A stretch of DNA of 64,000 nucleotides from Brevibacillus thermoruber 423 (GCF_000454065.1 NZ_KE695650.1:310001-374000), one strand, 5' to 3'. Counted from the first letter of the stretch, positions 55,142-64,000 are shown. Notes: generated from the sequence alone by a model not told the origin. Made by a program: numbers and translations.

Positions 55142-57199
55142 GTGAGGAAAAGCCGAGGCATGACAGCGGAAGATTTGTACCGGATCGCGTTTCTCGAAGA
55201 TCCGCAGCTCTCGCCGGACGGAACCAAGGTTGCCTATGTGGTCAAAAGCATCGACGAATCGCGGCAGTACCGGTCCCATCTGTTCGTCCAGGGGATCGAG
55301 CAGGACGCGCCCGTCCAGTGGACGTACGGCAGCGTGCTTGACACCGCGCCGCGCTGGTCGCCGGACGGCAGGTCGCTGGCGTTTGTCTCCAACCGCAGCG
55401 GCCAGCCGCAAATCTGGTTATTTTCCGTGGAAGGCGGGGAACCGAGGCAGTTGACAACCTGCAGGCACGGGGCGAGACAGCCGGTCTGGTCGCCGGACGG
55501 GACGCGCATCCTGTTTTCCACGCGCCTGTCCGTCGACGAGCGGGCGGACGAAGAGGCTCCGCCTTCAACCGATCGGGAGGCGTCCTCTTCGGCGGGTGAC
55601 GACCGCCGCGTCAAGAGGCCGATGGTCATCGATCGCCTCAAATACAAATCGGATGAGAGCGGATTTTTCGACGGGAAATACCGCCACCTGGCCGTCCTTG
55701 ACCTGATTACCGGAGAAGTCCGCCAAATAACGGAGGGCCCCTATGATCACGACGGCGGCGCCTGGTCTCCGGATGGAACCATGATCGCGTTTACGGCCAA
55801 TCGCACCGACGATCCCGACCGGACGCTGATCGCGGACGTGTACGTCGTCTCCATCCGAACGGACGAGTGGCGCAGGCTGACGAAAGGCACCGGGGTGTTT
55901 TCCGTGCCGAGCTGGTCACCCGACGGCAGCCGGATCGCCTGTATCGGGCATGAAAAGGAGTACGCCGGCGCCACGCTGAAGAGAATCTGGACGATTGATC
56001 TCGTCTCCGGCGGCATGACCTGCGTCACCCGGGACTGGGATGTTCACGTGGGCGACGTCGCGATCGGCGACATGCGGTCCGACCACGCGGACCGCCCCGT
56101 CCTGTGGACGTCGGACGGCACAGGGGTGTACTTCCTCGCCAGCGACCGGGGCAGCACCGGCGTGTACCATGCCGGTCTGGACGGCAGCGTGTCGCCAGTC
56201 GCGGGAGGGGAGCGGCACGTCTATGCCGTCACCATGGACCGGGAGCGGAAGACGGCTGTTCTCGCCGCAAGCGATCCGCTGAATCCGGGCGATCTGTACC
56301 GGCTCAGCCTGACAACCGGCGTCGAACGACGTCTGACCCGGGTCAATCAGGCGCTGCTCGACGAGGTCGTCCTGTCCCGCCCCGAACCGCTCGCCTTTGA
56401 GGCGGAAGACGGGTGGCAGATTCACGGCTGGATCATGAAGCCGGTCGGCTGGCGGGAGGGGGAAACGTATCCGCTCATCCTGGAAATTCACGGCGGCCCC
56501 CACATGATGTACGGGTATACGTTTTTCCACGAAATGCAGATGCTGGCATCCCGCGGCTATGCCGTCCTGTTTACCAATCCGCGCGGCAGCCACGGCTACG
56601 GCCAGCGGTTTGTCGACGCCTGCCGCGGCGATTACGGCGGCAAAGACTACCGCGACCTGATGAATGCGGTGGACTACGCTGTGAAAACGTTCGCCTTCAT
56701 TGACGAGAGCCGGATGGGGGTGACCGGGGGCAGCTACGGCGGTTTTATGACGAATTGGATCGTCGGCCAGACCAACCGCTTCCGGGCGGCTGTCACCCAG
56801 CGCTCGATTTCCAACTGGCTCAGCTTTTACGGCGTGAGCGACATCGGCTACTTTTTTGCTGCCGACGAGATTGGCGCAAACCTGTACGACAACCCGGACA
56901 AGCTCTGGCAGCACTCGCCGCTGCGCCATGCGGCACAGGTGGAGACGCCGCTGCTCATTCTGCACGGGGAGCGGGATTACCGCTGTCCGATCGAACAGGC
57001 GGAGCAGTTCTACGCCGCTCTCAAGCACCAAGGCAAGGCGCCGGTGAGATTGGTCCGCTTCCCCGACGCGAATCACGAGCTGTCCCGCAGCGGCGATCCG
57101 GTGCTGCGGGTGGAGCGGCTGCGCCTCATCGCCGATTGGTTCGACCAGTATGTAAAGGCTGGCGCGGAGGAGAGGAGCAACGAATACGCCAAAGGCTGA
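55142..57199 (+). CDS. S9 family serine peptidase, YuxL-like, second copy
   Basis: 685 residues. The propeller (about 1-425) has several WSPDG repeats. The hydrolase domain has GVTGGSYGGFMTNWIVGQTN (Ser), ILHGERDYRCPIEQAEQF (Asp) and PDANHELSRS (His). The catalytic half strongly resembles B. subtilis YuxL. It is a cytoplasmic oligopeptidase by family. GTG at 55142 follows GGAAGGGTGA; a GTG at 55133 overlaps that site. It differs from the first copy in N-terminal length and sequence, so they are paralogues rather than a recent duplication. Confidence 0.92.
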   Translation: MRKSRGMTAEDLYRIAFLEDPQLSPDGTKVAYVVKSIDESRQYRSHLFVQGIEQDAPVQWTYGSVLDTAPRWSPDGRSLAFVSNRSGQPQIWLFSVEGGEPRQLTTCRHGARQPVWSPDGTRILFSTRLSVDERADEEAPPSTDREASSSAGDDRRVKRPMVIDRLKYKSDESGFFDGKYRHLAVLDLITGEVRQITEGPYDHDGGAWSPDGTMIAFTANRTDDPDRTLIADVYVVSIRTDEWRRLTKGTGVFSVPSWSPDGSRIACIGHEKEYAGATLKRIWTIDLVSGGMTCVTRDWDVHVGDVAIGDMRSDHADRPVLWTSDGTGVYFLASDRGSTGVYHAGLDGSVSPVAGGERHVYAVTMDRERKTAVLAASDPLNPGDLYRLSLTTGVERRLTRVNQALLDEVVLSRPEPLAFEAEDGWQIHGWIMKPVGWREGETYPLILEIHGGPHMMYGYTFFHEMQMLASRGYAVLFTNPRGSHGYGQRFVDACRGDYGGKDYRDLMNAVDYAVKTFAFIDESRMGVTGGSYGGFMTNWIVGQTNRFRAAVTQRSISNWLSFYGVSDIGYFFAADEIGANLYDNPDKLWQHSPLRHAAQVETPLLILHGERDYRCPIEQAEQFYAALKHQGKAPVRLVRFPDANHELSRSGDPVLRVERLRLIADWFDQYVKAGAEERSNEYAKG

Positions 57200-57223
57200 T
57201 GCGTTTCCCGTCCATGTCATGGG

Positions 57224-57254
57224 CATCCCCTGTTTCAAGGGGATGTTCTTTTTT
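57224..57254 (+). terminator. Terminator closing the Lrp-peptidase insertion
   Basis: CATCCCC (57224-57230) pairs with GGGGATG (57239-57245) with an extra T-A pair, followed by TTC and six T. With the pnp terminator it brackets the four-gene block. Confidence 0.88.
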
Positions 57255-57332
57255 CGTCTAACTCTTTCCCTCGACTCATACACTGGACAAAGAGAGAGGT
57301 TGTACGGTAGGAGAAGGGAGGGGGCAACCCTC

Positions 57333-58301
57333 ATGGGTCAAAAGGCGAAACGCTTGTGGTTTGCGGGAGGGGGTGCTGTCCTCCTGTCCTTTGTTCTCAG
57401 CTACGGCCCGATCGACCAGTACGTTGACGCGGTCAAGCACCAGACTGTGCAGGTTGCGCTTCCCCTAGGGGAAGACGAGCGGCTGCGCGCCCTGATCGAT
57501 CAGTGGAAACAGGGACGGGAAGAGGCACCGGTCAATGCCCGGATCGACTCCATCTGGAAAGCGATTCCCGGTTACAACGGGCGCGTCGTGGACATCGAGG
57601 CGTCCCTGGCCAACATGAAGCTGTCACGCACGCCGGGGCCGGAGTCGCTGGTATACAAGGAGATCCCTCCGGCGGTCACGCTGGAACAGTTGGGCGTGCA
57701 CCCGGTTTATCGGGGGAACGAAAAAAAGCCGGCCATTTCCTTTATGATCAACGTCGCCTGGGGCAACGAGTATCTCGATACGATCCTGGACACGCTGGAC
57801 AAACACGGCGTGAAGACCACGTTTTTCCTGGACGGCTCGTGGGTCAAACGCTACCCGGAATGGGCGAAAAAGATTGCCGCCCGCGGCCATGAGATCGGCA
57901 ACCACGCATATTCCCACCCCGACATGAGCCGGCTGGGCCGGGAGCGGATCCGCCAGGAAATCGGCCGCACGCAGGAGGTGATCCGCCATACACTAGGGGT
58001 AACACCCGTGTTGTTTGCCCCTCCCTCCGGCGCGTTCAATCAAGCGGTCGTCGACATCGCCCGCCACGACTTTCAAATGACGACCATACTCTGGACGGCC
58101 GACACGATTGACTGGCAAAAGCCGTCGGCTGACGTGCTGATTCGGCGAATTGAGCCCAAAATGGGCAACGGGGTACTGGTCCTGATGCATCCGACCGCGC
58201 CCACGGCGGCAGGGCTGGATGCGTTGATCCGGATGGCCAAGCAAAAGGGGCTGGTTCCCGCCACCGTTTCCGAGGTGATTTCCAGCCGGCGCCTGCCCTG
58301 A
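57333..58301 (+). CDS. Polysaccharide deacetylase family protein (YlxY-like)
   Basis: 322 residues. A membrane anchor (about 7-24, LWFAGGGAVLLSFVLS) and a linker lead to a NodB-homology domain (about 125-320). It has TTFFLDGSWVKRYPEWAKK, GHEIGNHAYSHPDMSRL and VLFAPPSGAFNQ. The first motif, usually TFDDG, reads SFMINVAWGNEY here, so the catalytic Asp pair appears lost, as in YlxY. It may bind rather than deacetylate glycans. ATG at 57333 follows GGGAGGGGG. A CATACACT sequence about 50 bases upstream resembles a sigma-E -10. Confidence 0.88.
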   Translation: MGQKAKRLWFAGGGAVLLSFVLSYGPIDQYVDAVKHQTVQVALPLGEDERLRALIDQWKQGREEAPVNARIDSIWKAIPGYNGRVVDIEASLANMKLSRTPGPESLVYKEIPPAVTLEQLGVHPVYRGNEKKPAISFMINVAWGNEYLDTILDTLDKHGVKTTFFLDGSWVKRYPEWAKKIAARGHEIGNHAYSHPDMSRLGRERIRQEIGRTQEVIRHTLGVTPVLFAPPSGAFNQAVVDIARHDFQMTTILWTADTIDWQKPSADVLIRRIEPKMGNGVLVLMHPTAPTAAGLDALIRMAKQKGLVPATVSEVISSRRLP

Positions 58302-58326
58302 AAGTGCAGGACAATGCGATCATTTA

Positions 58327-58355
58327 TTGTGGAGTCAAGGGAATTTTGCTATAGT
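58327..58355 (+). promoter_or_regulatory. Sigma-A promoter of the M16 peptidase gene
   Basis: TTGTGG (58327-58332), 17-base spacer, TATAGT (58350-58355), with TGC before the -10. It lies 65 bases before the GTG start. Confidence 0.75.
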
Positions 58356-58419
58356 TAGACGTGTTTACAAGAAAGTCCCGAAGCGGATAGAGACAGATAG
58401 ACAACCGAGGAGGATTTCT

Positions 58420-59673
58420 GTGATACAACGGCATACATGTGAAAACGGTCTGCGGATCGTGACGGAGAAGATTCCTTCCGTGCGTTCCGTTGCACTGGGC
58501 ATCTGGGTGGGGACCGGTTCCAAATACGAGACAAAACAGGACAACGGGATTTCCCATTTTCTGGAGCACATGTTTTTCAAGGGGACCACATCCCGCTCCG
58601 CGAAGGAAATTGCCGAAACATTTGACGAGATTGGCGGCAATGTGAATGCCTTTACCTCCAAGGAGTACACCTGCTACTACGCGCGGGTGCTGGACCAGCA
58701 TGCCCCGATTGCGCTTGACGTTCTGGCGGACATGTACTTTCACTCCGTATTTGACGAGGAGGAGTTGGAGAAGGAAAAAAACGTGGTGATCGAAGAGATC
58801 AGCATGTACGAGGATACCCCGGACGATCTGGTGCACGATCTGATCGCCCGCGCCAGCTTCGCCGACCATCCGCTGGGGTCTTCCATTCTCGGCACGGAAG
58901 AGGTGCTGCGGGCGCTCAAGCGGGACGATTTGATCAACTACATTGAACGGCGCTACCTGCCGGCCAATACTGTGGTGACGGTGGCGGGCAATTTTGACGA
59001 ATCCCTGATCGAAGAAATCAAACGGCGCTTCTCCGCGTTTCAGCGCCAGGCCCCTGCGTTTGACGTGGCCCAGCCGGTCTTTGCGGCCAACGCGATTGCC
59101 CAGCACAAGGCCACGGAGCAGGCGCACCTCTGCATTTCGCTGCCCGGCTATCCGGTCGGACACGAGGAGATCTACTCGCTGATTCTGCTGAACAACGTGC
59201 TCGGCGGCAGCATGAGTTCCCGGCTGTTCCAGGAAATCCGCGAAGAACGCGGGCTCGCCTACTCCGTCTACTCGTACCACTCTTCGTACAAGGAGACGGG
59301 AACCTTCACGATCTACACCGGGACGGCGCCGGAGCAGGTCGGGCAAGTCTTTGACATCGTCGCCCACGTTCTGCGGGACGTTGCCGAGAACGGCATTACC
59401 GACAAGGAACTGAACAAGGGCAAGGAGCAGTTGAAGGGAAGCCTGATGCTCAGCCTGGAAAGCACCAACAGCCGCATGAGCCGGCTGGGCAAAAACGAGC
59501 TGCTGCTGGGGCGCCACCTGAGCCTGGACGAGATCCTCGCCAAGATCGACCGCGTCTCCCACGAGTCGGTCCACGCTGTGGCACGCGAGCTGTTCCGCTC
59601 CAAACTGGCGCTGGCGATGGTCAGCCCGCTGGACGGGTTCCCGGCCAATGTGAAAAGCGATATTCTCCTGTAA
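58420..59673 (+). CDS. mlpA: M16 family zinc metallopeptidase (MlpA/YmxG-like)
   Basis: 417 residues. The inverted zinc motif HxxEH is in GISHFLEHMFFKGT, with the distal Glu in EKEKNVVIEEISMYEDTPDD. The C-terminal M16 half contains LLNNVLGGSMSSRLFQEIRE. In B. subtilis the homologue (MlpA/YmxG) lies after ylxY and is linked to protease gene control. GTG at 58420 follows GAGGAGGA; a longer frame from 58327 would overlap the promoter. Confidence 0.94.
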   Translation: MIQRHTCENGLRIVTEKIPSVRSVALGIWVGTGSKYETKQDNGISHFLEHMFFKGTTSRSAKEIAETFDEIGGNVNAFTSKEYTCYYARVLDQHAPIALDVLADMYFHSVFDEEELEKEKNVVIEEISMYEDTPDDLVHDLIARASFADHPLGSSILGTEEVLRALKRDDLINYIERRYLPANTVVTVAGNFDESLIEEIKRRFSAFQRQAPAFDVAQPVFAANAIAQHKATEQAHLCISLPGYPVGHEEIYSLILLNNVLGGSMSSRLFQEIREERGLAYSVYSYHSSYKETGTFTIYTGTAPEQVGQVFDIVAHVLRDVAENGITDKELNKGKEQLKGSLMLSLESTNSRMSRLGKNELLLGRHLSLDEILAKIDRVSHESVHAVARELFRSKLALAMVSPLDGFPANVKSDILL

Positions 59674-59685
59674 GAAGGGAAGACG

Positions 59686-59713
59686 AAAAATCCGGCATAG
59701 GCCGGATTTTTTC
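59686..59713 (+). terminator. Terminator after the M16 peptidase gene
   Basis: AAAATCCGGC pairs with GCCGGATTTT over ATAG, followed by more T (59701-59712). The A-rich upstream arm could also serve the other strand, but no gene there needs it. Confidence 0.9.
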
Positions 59714-59804
59714 GTATAAGCATGGTGATGACGGGCTGTTGCCCAAACACGGGAAAGATCCGCCAGTGAAGACGCGCGGCGGTTCGAACAAAGGGGGAAA
59801 CGGC

Positions 59805-60065
59805 ATGCGTTTGAGCGAGTTGGGCGGCAAGGAGATCATCGGACTGGACAACGGGGAACGGATGGGCGTGATCGGCGACGCGGATCTGGAGATCAATACG
59901 GAGACGGGACAGATCCGTTCGATCATCATCCCGGGAGGCAGCTTTTTCGGCTTGGGGAAACGGCGCGAGGACATCGTGATCCCCTGGGAGGCGATCGTCA
60001 AAATCGGTCCCGACATGGTGATCATCCACGTGGACAAGAGGGAGCCGCAAGCCTCCGAAAAGTAG
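59805..60065 (+). CDS. ymxH: YlmC/YmxH family PRC-barrel protein
   Basis: 86 residues, matching YmxH length. It has MRLSELGGKEIIGLDNGERM and SIIIPGGSFFGLGKRREDIV, the sporulation-associated YlmC/YmxH signature. The family is found in spore-formers; no reaction is known. ATG at 59805 has AAAGGGGGAAA upstream. It sits before dpaA as in B. subtilis. Confidence 0.92.
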   Translation: MRLSELGGKEIIGLDNGERMGVIGDADLEINTETGQIRSIIIPGGSFFGLGKRREDIVIPWEAIVKIGPDMVIIHVDKREPQASEK

Positions 60066-60201
60066 GGGCGGGTGTCACCGAACCCATAAACGGCGAATAG
60101 GATGGGGGTAGACCGCAACGATTTCCGTCATCTTTTTCACACGGAAAAACCTTTGCGTTTCGAATCGATTGCAGTAAAATGTGTGGAAAGGGGAACGCAG
60201 C

Positions 60202-61104
60202 ATGCTAACGGGCATACATGTTGCCTTTATCGGCGGCGACGCCCGCCAGTTGGAAGTCATCAAGCGGTGCATACAACTGGATGCCAGCGTCACGTTGATT
60301 GGCTTTGACAACCTGGAAAGCATCTTCACCGGGGCAACGAAGAGACCATTAACATGCGATGTGTTGCGAGACGTGGACGCCCTCATCCTTCCCGTGGTCG
60401 GTACTGATGACGACGGCTACGTGGAGAGCATCTTCTGCTCCAAGCCGCTGCAGCTTTTGGAGGAGCACGCAGCCAGCCTGCAAAAGCACTGCGTCGTGTA
60501 CACCGGCATGGCGAAGCCCTATCTGAGGAATCTGTTGGCTGCCCAGCAGATTTCGCTGGTGGAACTCTTAGATCGTGATGACGTCGCCATCTACAACTCC
60601 ATCCCTACGGTGGAGGGAGCGTTGATGATGGCGATTCAACATACTGACATTACGATTCACGGGTCACAGGCCATCGTGCTCGGACTGGGGCGGACAGGCA
60701 TGTCCATGGCGCGGGCTCTGCATGCGCTGGGAGCCCGCGTGAAGGTGGGGGCAAGGCGTCAGGAACACTTGGCGCGCATTTTTGAAATGGGGCTTACCCC
60801 CTTTCATTTCAGCGAATTGAAGCAGCAGGTGAGCAATGCCGATTATATTTTCAACACCGTTCCACAGCTCGTCCTCACAGCGGAAGTGATTGCCCAGATG
60901 CCGCAAACGGCGTTTATACTGGACCTGGCGTCGAAGCCGGGGGGCACTGATTTTCGCTATGCCGAAAGACGAGGCATCAAGGCGCTTCTCGCTCCCGGAT
61001 TGCCTGGAATCGTCGCACCGAAAACCGCCGGAAAGATCATGGCCCAAACGCTGTCTCGTCTAATTGCGGAGCAAACGATCACCAGGGGGAGTCATCATGA
61101 GTAA
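60202..61104 (+). CDS. dpaA: Dipicolinate synthase subunit DpaA (SpoVFA)
   Basis: 300 residues. The N-terminal domain has HVAFIGGDARQLEVIKRCIQ. A Rossmann part has AIVLGLGRTGMSMARALHAL, and the C-terminal LASKPGGTDFRYAERRGIKA is conserved. With DpaB it oxidises dihydrodipicolinate to dipicolinate in the mother cell, for spore core dehydration. ATG at 60202 follows AAAGGGGA. Expression in Bacillus is by sigma-K; no convincing sigma-K box was seen here. Confidence 0.96.
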   Translation: MLTGIHVAFIGGDARQLEVIKRCIQLDASVTLIGFDNLESIFTGATKRPLTCDVLRDVDALILPVVGTDDDGYVESIFCSKPLQLLEEHAASLQKHCVVYTGMAKPYLRNLLAAQQISLVELLDRDDVAIYNSIPTVEGALMMAIQHTDITIHGSQAIVLGLGRTGMSMARALHALGARVKVGARRQEHLARIFEMGLTPFHFSELKQQVSNADYIFNTVPQLVLTAEVIAQMPQTAFILDLASKPGGTDFRYAERRGIKALLAPGLPGIVAPKTAGKIMAQTLSRLIAEQTITRGSHHE

Positions 61105-61696
61105 ACTGCAGGGAAAGACCATTGGTTTCGGTTTGTCCGGTTCCCACTGCACGTTTGACGAGACGATGCCGCAGATCAAACGGCTGGTGGACGCAGGCGC
61201 GAGAGTCGTCCCGATTGTCACGCAGACGATCCTGACGACGGACACGCGCTTCGGCACTTCGGAAAGCTGGCAGCGCAAGCTTGTGGAAATTACGGGGGAA
61301 ACGCTGATCACCTCGATTCCGGAGGCGGAGCCGTTGGGGCCGTCGAAGCTGCTGGACGTGATGGTGATCGCCCCCTGCACGGGAAGCACGACCAGCCGTC
61401 TGGCCAACGCGATCACCGACAGCCCGGTGTTGATGGCAGCCAAGGCGACGATGCGCAACTTGCGGCCGGTCGTCATCGCCATTTCCACCAATGACGGCCT
61501 CGGCTTGAACGCAGCCAACATCGCCAAGCTGCTCGCGGCCAAAAACATTTACTTTGTTCCGTTTGGACAGGATGCGCCGGAGAAAAAGCCCAATTCGCTT
61601 GTCGCCCGCATGGATTTGATCTTGGAGACGTGTGAAGCTGCTTTGGAAGGCCGACAGTTGCAACCCTTGTTAATAGAAAGATACAACTATTCGTAA
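61097..61696 (+). CDS. dpaB: Dipicolinate synthase subunit DpaB (SpoVFB)
   Basis: 199 residues, a flavoprotein-like fold. It has IGFGLSGSHCTFDETMPQIK and VIAPCTGSTTSRLANAITDS, typical of flavin-dependent decarboxylase relatives and of SpoVFB. It completes dipicolinate synthase. ATG at 61097 overlaps the end of dpaA by eight bases and has GGGGGAG upstream, so the two are coupled. Confidence 0.96.
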   Translation: MSKLQGKTIGFGLSGSHCTFDETMPQIKRLVDAGARVVPIVTQTILTTDTRFGTSESWQRKLVEITGETLITSIPEAEPLGPSKLLDVMVIAPCTGSTTSRLANAITDSPVLMAAKATMRNLRPVVIAISTNDGLGLNAANIAKLLAAKNIYFVPFGQDAPEKKPNSLVARMDLILETCEAALEGRQLQPLLIERYNYS

Positions 61697-61728
61697 TAGC
61701 TGAAATGCGATTTGGAGGAGAGTAAAAG

Positions 61729-62769
61729 ATGGCGAACCAACTGACCTACAACGTCGCTGTGGTCGGCGCGACCGGCGCAGTCGGGCAGCAGATGATCAAG
61801 ATTCTCGAAGAGCGCGATTTTCCGGTCAAGCAGCTGAAGCTGCTCGCTTCCGGACGTTCCGCCGGCAAGACCGTCCCCTTCAAGGGACAGGAAATCGTCG
61901 TGGAAGAGGCGACGCCGGACAGCTTTGCCGGAGTGGATTTTGCCTTGTTCAGCGCCGGTGGGGCGGTCAGCAAGGAGCTGGCTCATCACGCCGTGCGTCA
62001 CGGTGCCGTGGTGATTGACAACACCAGCGCGTTCCGGATGGACCCGGACGTCCCCCTCGTCGTGCCGGAAGTGAACATGGAGGCCGCGCTCAAGCACAAG
62101 GGGATCATTGCCAATCCGAACTGCTCGACGATTCAGATGGTAGCCGCTTTGAAACCCTTGTATGATCGGTATGGAATAGATCGCATCATCGTCTCCACGT
62201 ATCAGGCTGTATCCGGTGCGGGGGCGTCCGCCATTCAGGAGCTGTTGACGCAGACCCGCGACGTTCTGGACGGCAAGCAGCCGGAGTGCAAGGTGCTGCC
62301 TGTCGGCAAGCTGCCGGTGCATCACCCGATCGCCTTTAACGCCATTCCGCAGATCGACGTGTTCACGGACAACGGCTTCACGTACGAAGAGATGAAAATG
62401 GTCAACGAGACCAAGAAGATTCTCGGTGACGACAGCGTACAGGTTTCCGCCACGTGCGTGCGCATCCCGGTCGTCTACGGCCACAGCGAAGCCGTCTACG
62501 TGGAGCTGAAACAGGACTACGACCTGGTCGAAGTGAAGTCTCTCTTGGAACAGGCGCCTGGCGTCGTGCTGGTTGATCAGCCGGAAGAGCAGCGTTATCC
62601 GCTGGCGACGGATGCGGCCGGCAAGCTGGACGTGTTTGTCGGTCGGGTAAGACGCGACCTGCATCATCCCCGCGGACTGCACATGTGGATCGTTTCCGAC
62701 AACTTGCTCAAAGGTGCGGCTTGGAATACGGTACAAATCGCTGAAGAACTCATCAAAGCACGAGCATAG
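61729..62769 (+). CDS. asd: Aspartate-semialdehyde dehydrogenase
   Basis: 346 residues. NADP-binding start VAVVGATGAVGQQMIKILEE, catalytic Cys in NPNCSTIQMVAAL and the conserved SGAGASAIQEL loop. It makes aspartate semialdehyde, feeding dipicolinate, diaminopimelate, lysine, threonine and methionine. It sits between dpaB and dapG, so precursor and dipicolinate genes are clustered. GGAGGAGAG precedes the ATG. Confidence 0.97.
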   Translation: MANQLTYNVAVVGATGAVGQQMIKILEERDFPVKQLKLLASGRSAGKTVPFKGQEIVVEEATPDSFAGVDFALFSAGGAVSKELAHHAVRHGAVVIDNTSAFRMDPDVPLVVPEVNMEAALKHKGIIANPNCSTIQMVAALKPLYDRYGIDRIIVSTYQAVSGAGASAIQELLTQTRDVLDGKQPECKVLPVGKLPVHHPIAFNAIPQIDVFTDNGFTYEEMKMVNETKKILGDDSVQVSATCVRIPVVYGHSEAVYVELKQDYDLVEVKSLLEQAPGVVLVDQPEEQRYPLATDAAGKLDVFVGRVRRDLHHPRGLHMWIVSDNLLKGAAWNTVQIAEELIKARA

Positions 62770-62780
62770 GGGAGAGGTTT

Positions 62781-64000
62781 GTGAAAATTCTCGTCCAGAA
62801 GTTCGGCGGTTCTTCCCTGACGACGGAAGAGTGCCGAATGAGGGCCATTACGCATATGGAACGAGCGCTCGACGAAGGCTATGCCCTCGTCGTCGTCGTG
62901 TCTGCGATGGGCCGCAAAGGCGACCCGTATGCGACCGACACGCTCCTGCAGTTGATTCGCAACAACGGCAACCGTCTGCCCAGCAGGGAGACGGACCTGC
63001 TCATGCACACCGGAGAAATCATCTCCGCCACCGTGATGTGCAGTATGTTGAACGCCCGCGGCATCAAGTCCACCATCCTGACGGGCGGGCAGGCAAACAT
63101 CGTCACGACCGACGAGTTTACCAACGCCCAGATCGAATCGATCGATCCGGGCCGCATCCTCAAGGAACTGGAAGCGGGGTACGTGGTCATCGTCCCCGGT
63201 TTTCAGGGGCGCACGGCCGATTGGGAGATCACCACGCTGGGACGGGGCGGCAGCGACACGACGGCGACTGCGCTCGGTGTCGCCCTCCGCGCCGAAAGGG
63301 TGGACATTTTTACGGACGTGAACGGCATCATGACGGCTGATCCGCGCATTGTCGAGGAAGCGCAGCCGCTCAGCACGGTGACGTATACGGAAATTTGCAA
63401 CATGGCCCACCTGGGGGCAAAAGTGATCCATCCCCGCGCGGTGGAGATCGCGATGCAGGCCAACGTGCCGATTCGGGTGCGCTCCACGTTTTCAGACGAC
63501 CCCGGCACGCTGGTGACCACCATGCTGGAAATTGACAAGATGGGTTATACTGTACACGACCGTCTGGTGATGGGCATCGCGCACGTGCCGAACATCACGC
63601 AGATCAAGGTGGCGAACAAGGACGGAACGTACGACACCCAACTGCAGGTGTTCAAGGCGATGGCCCATCACAACATCAGCGTGGACTTTATCAACGTGAA
63701 TCCGCTGGGCGTGGCGTACACCGTCCACGACGAGATGAGCGAAAAAGCTGCGCGGATTTTGAACGACATGGGATACGAACCGCAGATTTTGCCGCACTGC
63801 GCCAAAGTCTCCGTCATCGGGGCGGGGATTGCCGGCGTTCCTGGTGTAATGGCGCAGATTGTGGAGGCGCTGACGCAGGAAGACATCCAGATCTTGCAGT
63901 CGGCCGACTCGCATACGACCATCTGGGTACTGGTGCACGAAACGGACATGGTGCGGGCGGTTCGCGCCCTGCACAAACAGTTCAAGCTGCACATCGGACA
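62781..64000 (+). CDS. dapG: Aspartate kinase I DapG (partial, cut by window end)
   Basis: 406 codons are present without a stop. It starts MKILVQKFGGSSLTTEECR, has the kinase TTLGRGGSDTTATALG and FTDVNGIMTADPRI, and two ACT repeats (about 270-400). The B. subtilis protein is 404 residues, so the end must be close. In Bacillus it is inhibited by diaminopimelate. GTG at 62781 follows GGGGAGAGG. Together with asd it begins the aspartate pathway. Confidence 0.95.
   Translation, partial: MKILVQKFGGSSLTTEECRMRAITHMERALDEGYALVVVVSAMGRKGDPYATDTLLQLIRNNGNRLPSRETDLLMHTGEIISATVMCSMLNARGIKSTILTGGQANIVTTDEFTNAQIESIDPGRILKELEAGYVVIVPGFQGRTADWEITTLGRGGSDTTATALGVALRAERVDIFTDVNGIMTADPRIVEEAQPLSTVTYTEICNMAHLGAKVIHPRAVEIAMQANVPIRVRSTFSDDPGTLVTTMLEIDKMGYTVHDRLVMGIAHVPNITQIKVANKDGTYDTQLQVFKAMAHHNISVDFINVNPLGVAYTVHDEMSEKAARILNDMGYEPQILPHCAKVSVIGAGIAGVPGVMAQIVEALTQEDIQILQSADSHTTIWVLVHETDMVRAVRALHKQFKLHIG

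Noticed and set aside
60066..60201. Sigma-K promoter before dpaA
   Set aside because: Expected from B. subtilis, but no stretch fits both the -35 AC and the -10 CATAnnnTA at proper spacing.
61697..61728. Lysine riboswitch or separate promoter before asd
   Set aside because: The gap is only 32 bases and holds just the ribosome site.

Overview
The window is GC-rich DNA from a motile, endospore-forming Firmicute, most likely of the Brevibacillus/Paenibacillaceae part of Bacillales. Spore formation is shown by the dipicolinate synthase pair dpaA-dpaB. Gram-positive affiliation is shown by PolC-type polymerase, FliY, CheC/CheD, the nrnA/RnpM/YlxQ genes and gene order matching Bacillus subtilis almost gene for gene. 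Every gene called lies on the + strand. No tRNA, rRNA, CRISPR array, insertion sequence or prophage was seen, and no gap between genes exceeds 300 bases.

Region 1 (1-24600) is the second half of a large fla/che operon. The order is fliI tail, fliJ, a MotE-like gene, fliK, a short flagellar-operon gene, the FlgG-like hook gene, swrD/flbD, fliL, fliM, fliY, cheY, fliO/fliZ, fliP, fliQ, fliR, flhB, flhA, flhF, flhG, cheB, cheA, cheW, cheC, cheD, a small membrane protein, sigD, a DUF342/FapA gene and three poorly characterised genes. A strong terminator follows. The genes build the rotor, export gate and hook, run CheA/CheY chemotaxis with CheB, CheC, CheD and FliY adaptation, and supply sigma-28. 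flgD, which B. subtilis carries next to fliK, is missing here.

Region 2 (24600-39650) is housekeeping: rpsB, tsf, pyrH, frr, uppS, cdsA, dxr, rseP, ispG, proS, polC. It covers translation factors, UMP kinase, ribosome recycling, undecaprenyl and phospholipid precursors, the MEP isoprenoid pathway, site-2 proteolysis and the replicative polymerase. Several intergenic hairpins and structured leaders occur.

Region 3 (39660-50853) is the rimP-nusA-rnpM-ylxQ-infB-ylxP-rbfA-nrnA-truB-ribF cluster followed by rpsO and pnp. Clear sigma-A promoters precede rimP and rpsO.

Region 4 (50854-57254) is an insertion relative to B. subtilis gene order: an Lrp/AsnC regulator, an oligopeptide-binding lipoprotein and two S9 serine peptidases, bounded by terminators. 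It looks like a self-regulated peptide capture and degradation unit. Region 5 (57255-64000) returns to conserved order: ylxY-like deacetylase, M16 peptidase, ymxH, dpaA, dpaB, asd, dapG (cut by the window end).

I found no clearly new multi-gene system. The best leads are non-coding: a three-tier palindromic leader before proS, a paired TACCG-N4-CGGTA operator candidate before the Lrp gene, a Shine-Dalgarno-sequestering leader on rpsO, and an attenuator-like leader on rimP-nusA. Missing flgD and a MltG-like protein lacking its catalytic part are the main protein-level oddities.
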